From NCBI GenBank assembly GCA_041568335.1, contig JBFFZZ010000129.1, positions 1 through 8,266 of the forward strand: a stretch of DNA of 8,266 bases. The letters are read 5' to 3'. The position numbers and the translations under genes are program-made. Numbering within the stretch: position 1 is the stretch's first letter; every line of letters begins with the position of its first letter. The notes under the pieces were generated by a model. The model worked only from the letters and a program-made list of their open reading frames with translations, made no database searches and was not told the origin of the DNA. The DNA comes from WVWW01 sp041568335. GTDB lineage: Bacteria; Acidobacteriota; Polarisedimenticolia; Polarisedimenticolales; Polarisedimenticolaceae. This document shows positions 1 to 6,483 of the stretch, piece after piece.

Positions 1-172
1 CCAGCTGACGTTCTCGACGACCGGCACCAGCGGGCCGGGGCGTTACATGATGCCCGAGAACGGCGACGTCCAATACGACCTGTTTGAGATCCTCGTGCCG
101 GGGGAGAACACGGTTCAGATCCGCTCCGTCGGCCCGCCGAACGGCAACGCACGGATCCTCCTGCACGACTGA
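1..172 (+). CDS. C-terminal fragment of an unidentified protein
   Basis: A reading frame open from the window edge (codons starting at base 2) runs to TGA at 170-172, giving the last 56 residues of a protein whose start lies outside the window. The fragment is rich in Gly, Pro, Thr and alternating hydrophobic residues (for example YDLFEILVPGENTVQIRSVG), which looks like beta-sandwich or secreted-protein sequence. I do not recognise a family and assign no function. A strong intrinsic terminator begins 45 bases after the stop, which supports this being the true end of a transcription unit. Codon use matches the rest of the window. The frame being real is fairly likely, but its identity is unknown. 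Confidence 0.65.
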   Translation, partial: QLTFSTTGTSGPGRYMMPENGDVQYDLFEILVPGENTVQIRSVGPPNGNARILLHD

Positions 173-216
173 TCGTCGGGAGCGCGGCGACACCCGTCGC
201 CACTAGCCGAATACAA

Positions 217-250
217 CGGCCTGGGCCACAATGGCCCGGGCCGTTTTTTT
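217..250 (+). terminator. Strong Rho-independent terminator
   Basis: A 12-bp stem (217-228 pairs with 232-243; all Watson-Crick except one G-U at T222/G238) closes a 3-base loop (229-231) and is followed at once by seven T (244-250). This is a textbook intrinsic terminator for the gene ending at 172. The ATG at 231 that would give the longest aminotransferase frame lies at the loop/stem junction, so that ATG is unlikely to be a real start. Confidence 0.93.
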
Positions 251-262
251 GCCCGCCCGGTT

Positions 263-268
263 GAAGGA
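263..268 (+). promoter_or_regulatory. Shine-Dalgarno site that decides the aminotransferase start
   Basis: GAAGGA at 263-268 lies 7 bases upstream of an in-frame TTG at 276. It is the best ribosome-binding site in this stretch and is the reason TTG 276 is preferred over the ATG at 231 inside the terminator hairpin. The next alternative, GTG at 330, has no comparable site. Confidence 0.55.
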
Positions 269-275
269 TCGGCAG

Positions 276-1490
276 TTGCTTCCCGCCAACGATCAGTCGA
301 CAGCGAAGTTCTACACCGTCCCGTCGTTCGTGCCGCGCTGGGGCTGGGCCGAATTCTGGATCGCCATCCGTTGTTTCTTCGGCGGTCGGCTCATCGCCGG
401 TCACCATTCCGGGCGCCTGTGTGAGCTCGTTCAAACCGAGATCGGGTTGCCCTACGCGGTCACCGTCAACCGCGCCCGCTACGCGATCCAGCTCGCGCTC
501 GAGGCGATGGAGATCGGACCGGGGGGTGAGGTCATCGTGCCGTCCTACGTCTGTGACGCGGTCCTGGAACCCATCCGCAACGTCGGGGCCACCCCGGTCT
601 TCGCCGAGGTCGGGCCGGATCTTCATCTGACCGTGGAGACCGTGCGACGGGCGATCACGCACGACACACGAGCCGTGATCGTCCCGCACCTGTTCGGCAA
701 CGTCGCGCCGATCGACGAGATCGAGGAGCTGCTGCGCGGCACGAACATCCGGCTCATCGACGACGCGGCGCAGGCGTTCGGGGCCCGTTGCGCGGGCCGG
801 CTCGTGGGGACGTTCGGCGCGTGTGGGGTCCTGGCGCTCGGACCCGGGAAATCGCTTGCCGGCCCCGCCGGCGGGATCCTCGTCACACGCGATCGCGCGT
901 TGTACGAGCGCGCGTCCTCCAACGATTTCCCCCGCGAGAACCGACTCTCCGTCATTCGCCGGCTCGGCGCCTTCTGGGTCTGGTTCCGGTTTCGGCGGTT
1001 CTTTCTCGGTTTCAAGGGGTTCTCGGATCGCGCGCTGCCGCAGGGCGGTAAATCCGGCGACCGGCCGGCGCAGATGTCGAACCTCGATGCGATGATCGCG
1101 CTACGTCAGGTCAAGACGTGGGAGCGGAGCGCGAAGCGCAGACGTCGGATCGCGAAGGACGTGCTCGACGCCATGCAATCGGGCGCCGTGGGCTGCATCT
1201 CGGATTTGTCGTCCTCGGGTCTCGTTCTGCGACTGGTCTTTCTCGTGCCCTCCGGTGGGGACACCGCCGCGCGAGCCCTCCGGAGCCTGGAAGAGGCCGG
1301 GATCGAGGCGAGGTCCGGCTACGAACCGCTCCATCGGACCCCGCGGGCAACCCGGCTCGAACTCCCTCAAACGGAGTCACTGGCCAGGCGGGTGCTGCTC
1401 CTGCCGTTGTCCGACCGACTGCTGACCAGTCGTCGTCGGCGTCGAGCGTTGGAACGGTTCAGCCGCCGCTACTGGCCACCCGAGAAATGA
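276..1490 (+). CDS. DegT/DnrJ/EryC1-family PLP-dependent aminotransferase
   Basis: Predicted PLP enzyme of the sugar aminotransferase family, which transfers an amino group (usually from glutamate) to a keto-sugar nucleotide in the cytoplasm. From TTG 276 it has 404 residues, within the usual 360-420 range. Family landmarks are visible: EVIVPSYVCDAV (about 85-96) after the first helix; VIVPHLFGN (134-142); LIDDAAQAFGA (160-170), whose DAA Asp (163) contacts the PLP ring nitrogen in the family; and GPGKSLAGPAGG (189-200), whose Lys192 aligns with the Schiff-base lysine. The C-terminal third is Arg-rich and diverged. The phosphate-loop segment reads NRARYAIQLAL instead of the common SGTxAL form, so the substrate cannot be named. 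An ATG at 231 would add 15 residues but lies in a terminator hairpin. The gene converges with, and overlaps by 32 bases, the ligase gene on the other strand. The family call is strong, but the start is moderate and the substrate unknown. Confidence 0.85.
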   Translation: MLPANDQSTAKFYTVPSFVPRWGWAEFWIAIRCFFGGRLIAGHHSGRLCELVQTEIGLPYAVTVNRARYAIQLALEAMEIGPGGEVIVPSYVCDAVLEPIRNVGATPVFAEVGPDLHLTVETVRRAITHDTRAVIVPHLFGNVAPIDEIEELLRGTNIRLIDDAAQAFGARCAGRLVGTFGACGVLALGPGKSLAGPAGGILVTRDRALYERASSNDFPRENRLSVIRRLGAFWVWFRFRRFFLGFKGFSDRALPQGGKSGDRPAQMSNLDAMIALRQVKTWERSAKRRRRIAKDVLDAMQSGAVGCISDLSSSGLVLRLVFLVPSGGDTAARALRSLEEAGIEARSGYEPLHRTPRATRLELPQTESLARRVLLLPLSDRLLTSRRRRRALERFSRRYWPPEK

Positions 1491-2697
1491 CGATCCGGTG
1501 CTTGCCGCTCGGCTCCGGCTCGATCTTCTCGACAAAACGGACGCTCGTCTGCACGCCTTCGAGCAGCGGCCCCAAGACTTCTCGGATTTGCCCCTCCACG
1601 ACCGGAGCAGGTCCATCGACCGGCACGACCTTGACCACGACACGATCGATCGCCTCCTGGATGATCTGGTACTGCCGCAACCCGTTCACGTTCTCCACCG
1701 CGCAGGTCATCCGATAGGGCGATACCGTCGCGCCGCCCGGGAGAACGAAGTAGTCGACGCTCCGGCCCAGGCAGGGGGCCATCAGGGGTAAGCCGCGCCC
1801 ACAGCTGCAGGGAGTCTCGATCAGGTACCCCGTGTCCCCCAGCTGGTATCGGATGAGCGGCATCCCGTAGTTGTACAGGGAGGTGACGAGCAACGGCCCG
1901 TCCCGCCGTCCGCTTCCCGGTCGATCGTCCAGCACCTCGACGAGGATCCAGTCGCTGTTGATGTGATAGCCCTCACGAGCCGGGCACTCCCACGCGATCT
2001 CCTTCAGCTCCGTGCTCCCGTACACGTCGAGCACGGGCGCCCGGAACGCCGTCTCGATCTTGCGCCTCGTTTCGTTGTCGAGCATTTCACCCGATGTGAA
2101 GATCACCCGCGGCCGGACGACCCCGGTCGCGACGGCTCCGAGCCTGGCCAGGTAGCTCGGAAAACCGTAGAGCGCCGTGGGCGAGTACGCCCGGACCTCG
2201 TCGACGACGCTCGACAGCGGGTCGAAGATGGGAAAGGACTTTCGTCGGAGGATCCAGCTTCGCAACGCGCCGTCCACTCCATCGGACTCCTGGAAGAGCG
2301 CGACTCGATCCCATGGACGCACGCCACATGCGAGCCGCGCCCGGATCTTGAGCGAGATCTTCGCGGTCCACCAGGCCCGTCGGTCGAAATAAGTCGTGGT
2401 CACACGCCCGGTGGATCCGGAGGTCCTGGACCTCTTCAGGGTGGATCGTTCGTAGCTGGACGACAGGATCTCGTCCGGATCCCGAAGGTCCTCTCTCGTG
2501 GTCACCGGAAGGCGCCGCAGATCGGCGAAGCTCGTGACGTCGTCGGGTGTGATCCCGGCCTCGCCGAACCGGCGGCGGTAAAACGGTGACGTCTCGAACG
2601 CATGCCGGAGGATCGATTGGAGCCGGGCCCACTGGCGTCGACGCAAGACATCGGCGGGCAGCCACGGGTCCCGGTGCATTCGCCAGTACCGGATCAT
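1459..2697 (-). CDS. CapK/PaaK-type adenylate-forming ligase (phenylacetate-CoA ligase-like)
   Basis: Predicted member of the phenylacetate-CoA ligase / CapK branch of the ANL superfamily, which activates a carboxylic acid as an acyl-AMP and often passes it to a thiol. The 412-residue protein carries the expected core motifs in order: RTSGSTGRVTTTYFD (91-105, phosphate-binding A3), FTSGEML (200-206), DVYGSTE (224-230, A5), MPLIRYQLGDTG (279-290, A7) and EPSGKHRIVIS (395-405), whose Lys399 sits where the C-terminal catalytic lysine is expected. Cys237, His245, Cys297 and Cys299 resemble the metal-binding set of some relatives. In polysaccharide loci these proteins are often annotated CapK-like and their true substrate is usually unknown, so phenylacetate catabolism is not implied. 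The ATG at 2697 overlaps the TGA of the upstream acyltransferase gene in an ATGA arrangement, indicating translational coupling and fixing the start. The 3' end overlaps the convergent aminotransferase gene. Confidence 0.88.
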   Translation of the reverse strand: MIRYWRMHRDPWLPADVLRRRQWARLQSILRHAFETSPFYRRRFGEAGITPDDVTSFADLRRLPVTTREDLRDPDEILSSSYERSTLKRSRTSGSTGRVTTTYFDRRAWWTAKISLKIRARLACGVRPWDRVALFQESDGVDGALRSWILRRKSFPIFDPLSSVVDEVRAYSPTALYGFPSYLARLGAVATGVVRPRVIFTSGEMLDNETRRKIETAFRAPVLDVYGSTELKEIAWECPAREGYHINSDWILVEVLDDRPGSGRRDGPLLVTSLYNYGMPLIRYQLGDTGYLIETPCSCGRGLPLMAPCLGRSVDYFVLPGGATVSPYRMTCAVENVNGLRQYQIIQEAIDRVVVKVVPVDGPAPVVEGQIREVLGPLLEGVQTSVRFVEKIEPEPSGKHRIVISRVASSGG

Positions 2698-3893
2698 CCC
2701 GGATTCGCCTCGACCGGAGGACGCCTTCGTCGCGGCCGCGAGAACGAACCGTCGCGAGCCGCACGTGACTGAGCCGCGATCTTACGTCTCAGCCACAGCG
2801 AGTGGAAGAAGAACAACGGGCGCAAGGCAAGGTTACGCAGGTTTCCGTGCGCACGGTACATCAGGAGCGTGTCCTGTCTCTTGCAACCGCGGCGGATCTT
2901 GACCTCCGGCAGCCCGCGTCCGAAGTAGAGCCGTTCCAATCCGCTCCCGATCGTCCGCCGGATCGGCACGTAGTAGGCGAGGTTGAAGTAGGTGGCGGCG
3001 GACGCCGCCGCGCCGCGTTCCACGCCGATTTCCAGCGCGTGTCCCTCGCGCCGGCCGTTGAGCATCAGCATGAAGCCGATCAATGCCGAGTCCTTGAACG
3101 CCCCGAGGATCACCGCTGCGCTTCCGAGGTACGCCTGGACCCGCGGAAAGAAATTTTCGTCATAGGGGAAGGGATCGTCGTTGTAGCGGATCCAGTGTCG
3201 ATTCGCGAGCTCGTGAAGCGCGGCCCGGTGGGAGCCGGCCTCCTCGATCGGCTCGATGGTGACGCCTGCCCGGCGACAGGCTTCGATTTCGCGGCGGACA
3301 TTTCGAGGCATGTTCCTGAACTTCTTCAGGTGCGCAACATAGTCGTCGAACGACGGCCAGACCAGATCGAGATAACACGCCGGAAAAAACAGCGTCCCGT
3401 GGAACCGCCGACGCTCCAACGGAGCGAGCAGCTCCGTGTCATCCGCACGGACGTTCCACAAAAAGATGCCGGAATTCTCCGTCGCGGCGATCGCCTCGAC
3501 CGAGTCCAGCAGCTTGGCGACCAGCGTCCGCCGTTCCGGCGGCCCGATCGTCCCATCGATGAGAAAGTGGATCCCGGGACCGCTCGGAAAGCCGAGCACC
3601 CGGGCCGGTCGCAACGACAGACCCCACCGGGTCGCGACACGCCCGAACCTGCCGAACAACAAATCGTCCGGGTCGGGCGCCGCGGCGGTCGGGTGGGAGC
3701 GGCAGCAGGTCGTCGCGGCAACCAGCCGTCCCGTCTGCCGGATCAGGACATAGCGTGGACCGAGGTCTTCGCGCCGTGACTCCTCGACCGCCTTCAACCA
3801 ACCGTGACTCGCGAGCACCTCGCCGTCGGCCAAACGATCCCACTCGCGCGCATCGACGCCACGGATGGAATCCACGATCTCGACGGATAACAT
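2694..3893 (-). CDS. FemAB/GNAT-like acyltransferase (peptidogalycan biosynthesis-type)
   Basis: Predicted cytoplasmic protein of 399 residues with the two-lobed FemAB/GNAT architecture used for acyl or aminoacyl transfer to amines. An N-terminal lobe (about 1-165; IVDSI..VDAREWDRLA and the WLKAVEES helix) is followed by YLDLVWPSFDDYVAHLKKFRNMPRNVRREIEACRRAG (174-210), typical of proteins annotated as FemAB-like or DUF482, and by a GNAT-like C-terminal lobe (VILGAFKDSALIGFMLMLN, 261-279; YFGRGLPEVKIRRGCKRQDTLL, 323-344). The Arg/Pro-rich tail (about 378-399) looks disordered. ATG 3893 is chosen because the family-like sequence begins there (MLSVEIVDS). An ATG at 3944 is possible but adds low-complexity residues. 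No clear Shine-Dalgarno site precedes either. It is the first gene of a minus-strand pair with the ligase, and their ATGA overlap suggests a joint role. Substrate unknown. Confidence 0.8.
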   Translation of the reverse strand: MLSVEIVDSIRGVDAREWDRLADGEVLASHGWLKAVEESRREDLGPRYVLIRQTGRLVAATTCCRSHPTAAAPDPDDLLFGRFGRVATRWGLSLRPARVLGFPSGPGIHFLIDGTIGPPERRTLVAKLLDSVEAIAATENSGIFLWNVRADDTELLAPLERRRFHGTLFFPACYLDLVWPSFDDYVAHLKKFRNMPRNVRREIEACRRAGVTIEPIEEAGSHRAALHELANRHWIRYNDDPFPYDENFFPRVQAYLGSAAVILGAFKDSALIGFMLMLNGRREGHALEIGVERGAAASAATYFNLAYYVPIRRTIGSGLERLYFGRGLPEVKIRRGCKRQDTLLMYRAHGNLRNLALRPLFFFHSLWLRRKIAAQSRAARDGSFSRPRRRRPPVEANPG

Positions 3894-3932
3894 GGGGTCG
3901 CTACGACTGGACGTTTCACGGTCGGCAATTAC

Positions 3933-3960
3933 TTGGCCGCTCATCCTATCACGGTAATAT
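3933..3960 (+). promoter_or_regulatory. Candidate sigma70-type promoter in the divergent intergenic region
   Basis: The 75 bases between the two divergent FemAB-like genes (3894-3968) are locally AT-richer than their surroundings. TTGGCC (3933-3938) and TAATAT (3955-3960), spaced by 16 bases, resemble -35 and -10 boxes for the plus strand. Transcription would start about 3967, almost on the ATG at 3969. No equally good promoter was seen for the minus strand here. Confidence 0.4.
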
Positions 3961-3968
3961 CGCGCTCG

Positions 3969-4958
3969 ATGCAATTGGAACAACGGCTCATCCAAGATCG
4001 GGGCGAGTGGAACCGCCTGATCCTCGAGTGCTCCGGGTACAGTCCGTATTCGACCTTCGAGTGGGGCGAATACAAGCGTCGAGGGTGGGCGGTCCGACGT
4101 CTGGCTTTCTTTCGAGACGGGGACCCACGCGGCGCGATCCAGCTGCTGTCCAAACGTGCGTTCGGTGTGACCGTCGGTTGGGCCCCTGGTGGCGTCGCCC
4201 ATGTCGAACCGGATGGAATCCCACCCATCCTCGAAGCGCTGAGACCCCAGTTCGACCCGGGTTCCTTCGTCTGTCGACTCTGTTTGAACGTGGACCGGGT
4301 TGGGACGGACACACCGGATCTGCGGTCGGTTCGGGGGCTGGCGCCGGCGCGCAAGTCGACCCGCCTGGCCCACAAACTCGTGATCGATCTTGAGGATGAG
4401 CGAGACATCCTGGAGCGCATGACGCGACACCACCGGCGCGCTTTTCGGAGATCGCTCGCGCACGAGCTGAGCTTCCGGGAAACCGCAGTCATACCCGCGG
4501 AGTTCGCCGCCGTGAGCCGTTCGATGTCGGAGCTCAAGGACAAACCTCGCATCGGAATTCCCGTCGAAGACCTGGAACGCGCGGCGCGAGCATTCGGAAA
4601 GCACATGACGATGTTCTCCGTCGTCCACGAGAATAACCCGGTTGCCGCGTGTCTGGTGATGCGCTTCGACCAACACGCGTTCTACTACCTCGCCGCGTCG
4701 AATCCCCTGGGCCGGAAAGTACGGGCATCGTACTTCATGGTGACAAGAATGCTGGAGACGCTGCGGAACGACGGCGTTCGTTTTGTCGATCTCGGCGGCA
4801 TCCTGCCGCATTCCGACGGAGACGTCGATGGCGTGACCTACTTCAAGATGGGCTTTCCCGGAACTCCCGTTCGCCTGTTCGGGGACTACGACCTGGCCAG
4901 CAACGGCCTGCTGCGCATCCTGTTGAATTCTGTTGTCGGCCGCCGATTCCCTCGTTAG
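3969..4958 (+). CDS. FemAB-family aminoacyl/acyltransferase-like protein
   Basis: Predicted 329-residue cytoplasmic transferase of the FemAB / lipid II:glycine glycyltransferase-like fold, about the usual length for single FemAB-like proteins. The N-terminus has the family pattern EWNRLI followed by SPYSTFEWGEYKRRGW (25-40). The middle has LVIDLEDERDILERMTRHHRRAFRRS (137-162), the helix that precedes the second GNAT-like lobe. The C-terminus has RFVDLGGILPHSDGDVDGVTYFKMGFPG (271-298) and LFGDYDLASN (303-312), matching the family's DLGG...FK.GF...GDYDL end. Classic family members use aminoacyl-tRNA on a peptidoglycan precursor, while members in polysaccharide loci have mostly undefined acceptors. 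ATG 3969 is preferred over an in-frame TTG at 3933, which overlaps the likely promoter. No Shine-Dalgarno site is visible. The flippase follows 10 bases later, so the two are probably co-transcribed. It resembles the neighbour at 2694-3893 only in fold, with different C-terminal motifs. Confidence 0.83.
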   Translation: MQLEQRLIQDRGEWNRLILECSGYSPYSTFEWGEYKRRGWAVRRLAFFRDGDPRGAIQLLSKRAFGVTVGWAPGGVAHVEPDGIPPILEALRPQFDPGSFVCRLCLNVDRVGTDTPDLRSVRGLAPARKSTRLAHKLVIDLEDERDILERMTRHHRRAFRRSLAHELSFRETAVIPAEFAAVSRSMSELKDKPRIGIPVEDLERAARAFGKHMTMFSVVHENNPVAACLVMRFDQHAFYYLAASNPLGRKVRASYFMVTRMLETLRNDGVRFVDLGGILPHSDGDVDGVTYFKMGFPGTPVRLFGDYDLASNGLLRILLNSVVGRRFPR

Positions 4959-4968
4959 AGTCCTCCCG

Positions 4969-6483
4969 GTGGATCGAACGCTTTCCGAGCCGGACCCGCG
5001 GGCCACAGCGGGTGAGACGATCGCGAAACAGGCCGGTCTGACGGTCGGATGGAACGTTCTCGCGGGCGTGCTTCGGTTTCTATCCGGCGTCCTGATCGCC
5101 CGGTTGTATTCGATCGAATGGCTCGGCGTCTTCGCGATCGCCCAGTCGATCGCCAGGATCACCTCCGATGTGGGCAACCTCGGCCTCGATCAGGGGCTCG
5201 TGCGCTACGCCTCCCGGCTGCGCGCACTCGGGCGATATCCGCAACTGCGTGCGACGGTGCGCGCGGGCATCCTCTACTCCATCGCGGGCGGAGCCGGTAT
5301 CGGGTTGCTCGTGGGGTGGGCTGCGGGGGATCTCGGAGCCGTGCTCCTGCGAACGCAGGAGACGCAGCTGACCTGGATGATCGCCGGATTCGCGGTGGCG
5401 ATTCCCTTGATGACGATCTCCCAGGTTCTCGCAGCCGTTCTCCAGGGCTTCGAACGGCTCGGTCAAAGGGCCATCGCGCTGGATGTCTTGCCGCAGTTCG
5501 TGATCTGTGCCGGACTGCTCGCGCTTCGCGCCGCCGCGGCGCCCAGGATGGCTCTCACGGTGAGCTTCGTGACGGCACAGCTCGTCGCCGTTCTCTCGGC
5601 GCTGTGGTTTCTTCGACGCGTCCCGTTGCTCTCGGGCCCCCGTAGTGCGCCGGAGCCCGAGCTGTTGAGCTATTCCTTGCCGCTGATGCTGACGAGCTTT
5701 CTATCCAACGTCGCGCGGTGGGGAGACGTCATCCTGCTCGGACTTCTCTCCACGGCGGAGGCGACGGGCTTGTACCAGTTCGCGGCGCGCATCGCGGGCG
5801 TCCTCAGCATCGTGACGACGTCGGTCGCCGGCATCTTCGCGCCGGTCGTGTCGAGGTTTCACGCCAAGAACGACTTCGGGCAGATTCGTTTGCATCTGCG
5901 TCTCGTGACCCGCTGGTGTTTTTCGTTCTCATGGCCGGTCTTCCTGTTCGTGGCGCTGTTCGGCGGTCCGCTTCTGGGGCTTTTCGGCGACGAGTTCCCG
6001 CGCGCGGCCGCCAGTCTCGTCGTCCTGACGGCGGGACACCTGCTGTGGTCACTCGTTGCCGGCAACATGATGCTGCTGTCGATGACCGGCTACCCGCGCC
6101 TCAACCTGATCAACATGATCGCCACCGTGATCACGAGCATCGCGTCCGGCGTCTACTGGATACCGCGGCTGGGAGCGGTCGGAGCGGCCTGGGCGGTGGC
6201 GCTCTCCTTGTTCGTCTGGTCGCTCCTGCAGACGGTCGAGGTGCGGCAGATCTACCGCACGGTACAGTTCGCGCCAGCGCTTCTCAAACCGATGATCGCC
6301 GGTGTGCTGGCGGCCTTGATCAGCGTCACGCTCGTTCGAGTCCTGGTGGGTGCCGCGACCCCGATGGTCACGATTCCCGCGGCCGTGCTATTCGGGACCC
6401 TCTACTTCGGAGGGCTGTGGCTGTGGGGAATCGAGACGGAGGATCGTGAGATTCTGGCGACCCTCGGACGCAGGTCGGTTTAG
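4969..6483 (+). CDS. Wzx-type polysaccharide flippase (MOP superfamily)
   Basis: Predicted integral inner-membrane protein that moves lipid-linked oligosaccharide from the cytoplasmic to the periplasmic face. From GTG 4969 it has 504 residues, with about 12-14 hydrophobic segments spread over its whole length (roughly 28-48, 100-120, 136-160, 170-188, 196-215, 236-260, 280-300, 320-340, 347-370, 380-398, 405-422, 440-460, 465-487). The N-terminal pattern TVGWNVLAGVLRFLSGVLIARLYSIEWLGVFAIAQS, the pair LGLDQGLVRYAS, and the later PLMLTSFLSNVARWGDVILLG and ATGLYQFAARI are typical of polysaccharide-biosynthesis flippases. GTG 4969 starts 10 bases after the preceding TAG; a TTG at 4933 would extend it by 12 residues into the upstream gene. 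Its TAG overlaps the TAA of the convergent glycosyltransferase gene. The transported glycan is unknown. Confidence 0.9.
   Translation: MDRTLSEPDPRATAGETIAKQAGLTVGWNVLAGVLRFLSGVLIARLYSIEWLGVFAIAQSIARITSDVGNLGLDQGLVRYASRLRALGRYPQLRATVRAGILYSIAGGAGIGLLVGWAAGDLGAVLLRTQETQLTWMIAGFAVAIPLMTISQVLAAVLQGFERLGQRAIALDVLPQFVICAGLLALRAAAAPRMALTVSFVTAQLVAVLSALWFLRRVPLLSGPRSAPEPELLSYSLPLMLTSFLSNVARWGDVILLGLLSTAEATGLYQFAARIAGVLSIVTTSVAGIFAPVVSRFHAKNDFGQIRLHLRLVTRWCFSFSWPVFLFVALFGGPLLGLFGDEFPRAAASLVVLTAGHLLWSLVAGNMMLLSMTGYPRLNLINMIATVITSIASGVYWIPRLGAVGAAWAVALSLFVWSLLQTVEVRQIYRTVQFAPALLKPMIAGVLAALISVTLVRVLVGAATPMVTIPAAVLFGTLYFGGLWLWGIETEDREILATLGRRSV

Noticed and set aside
231..275. ATG 231 as the aminotransferase start
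   Set aside because: The ATG sits at the loop/stem junction of a strong terminator and the added residues are encoded by the hairpin and T-run. TTG 276 has a ribosome site at proper spacing.
1963..2589. 208-residue plus-strand frame antisense to the ligase gene
   Set aside because: Shadow frame; the ligase on the other strand has all core motifs in order.
2802..3779. 325-residue plus-strand frame antisense to the acyltransferase gene
   Set aside because: Composition (Arg, Asp, Gly, Pro rich, no motifs) is typical of an antisense shadow in GC-rich DNA, and the opposite strand encodes a recognisable protein.
3894..5177. Minus-strand frame that would extend the 399-residue acyltransferase N-terminally to about 827 residues
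   Set aside because: The extension runs antisense to the well-supported FemAB-like and flippase genes, has low-complexity Arg/Ser/Val-rich sequence without family motifs, and the recognisable protein begins at 3893.
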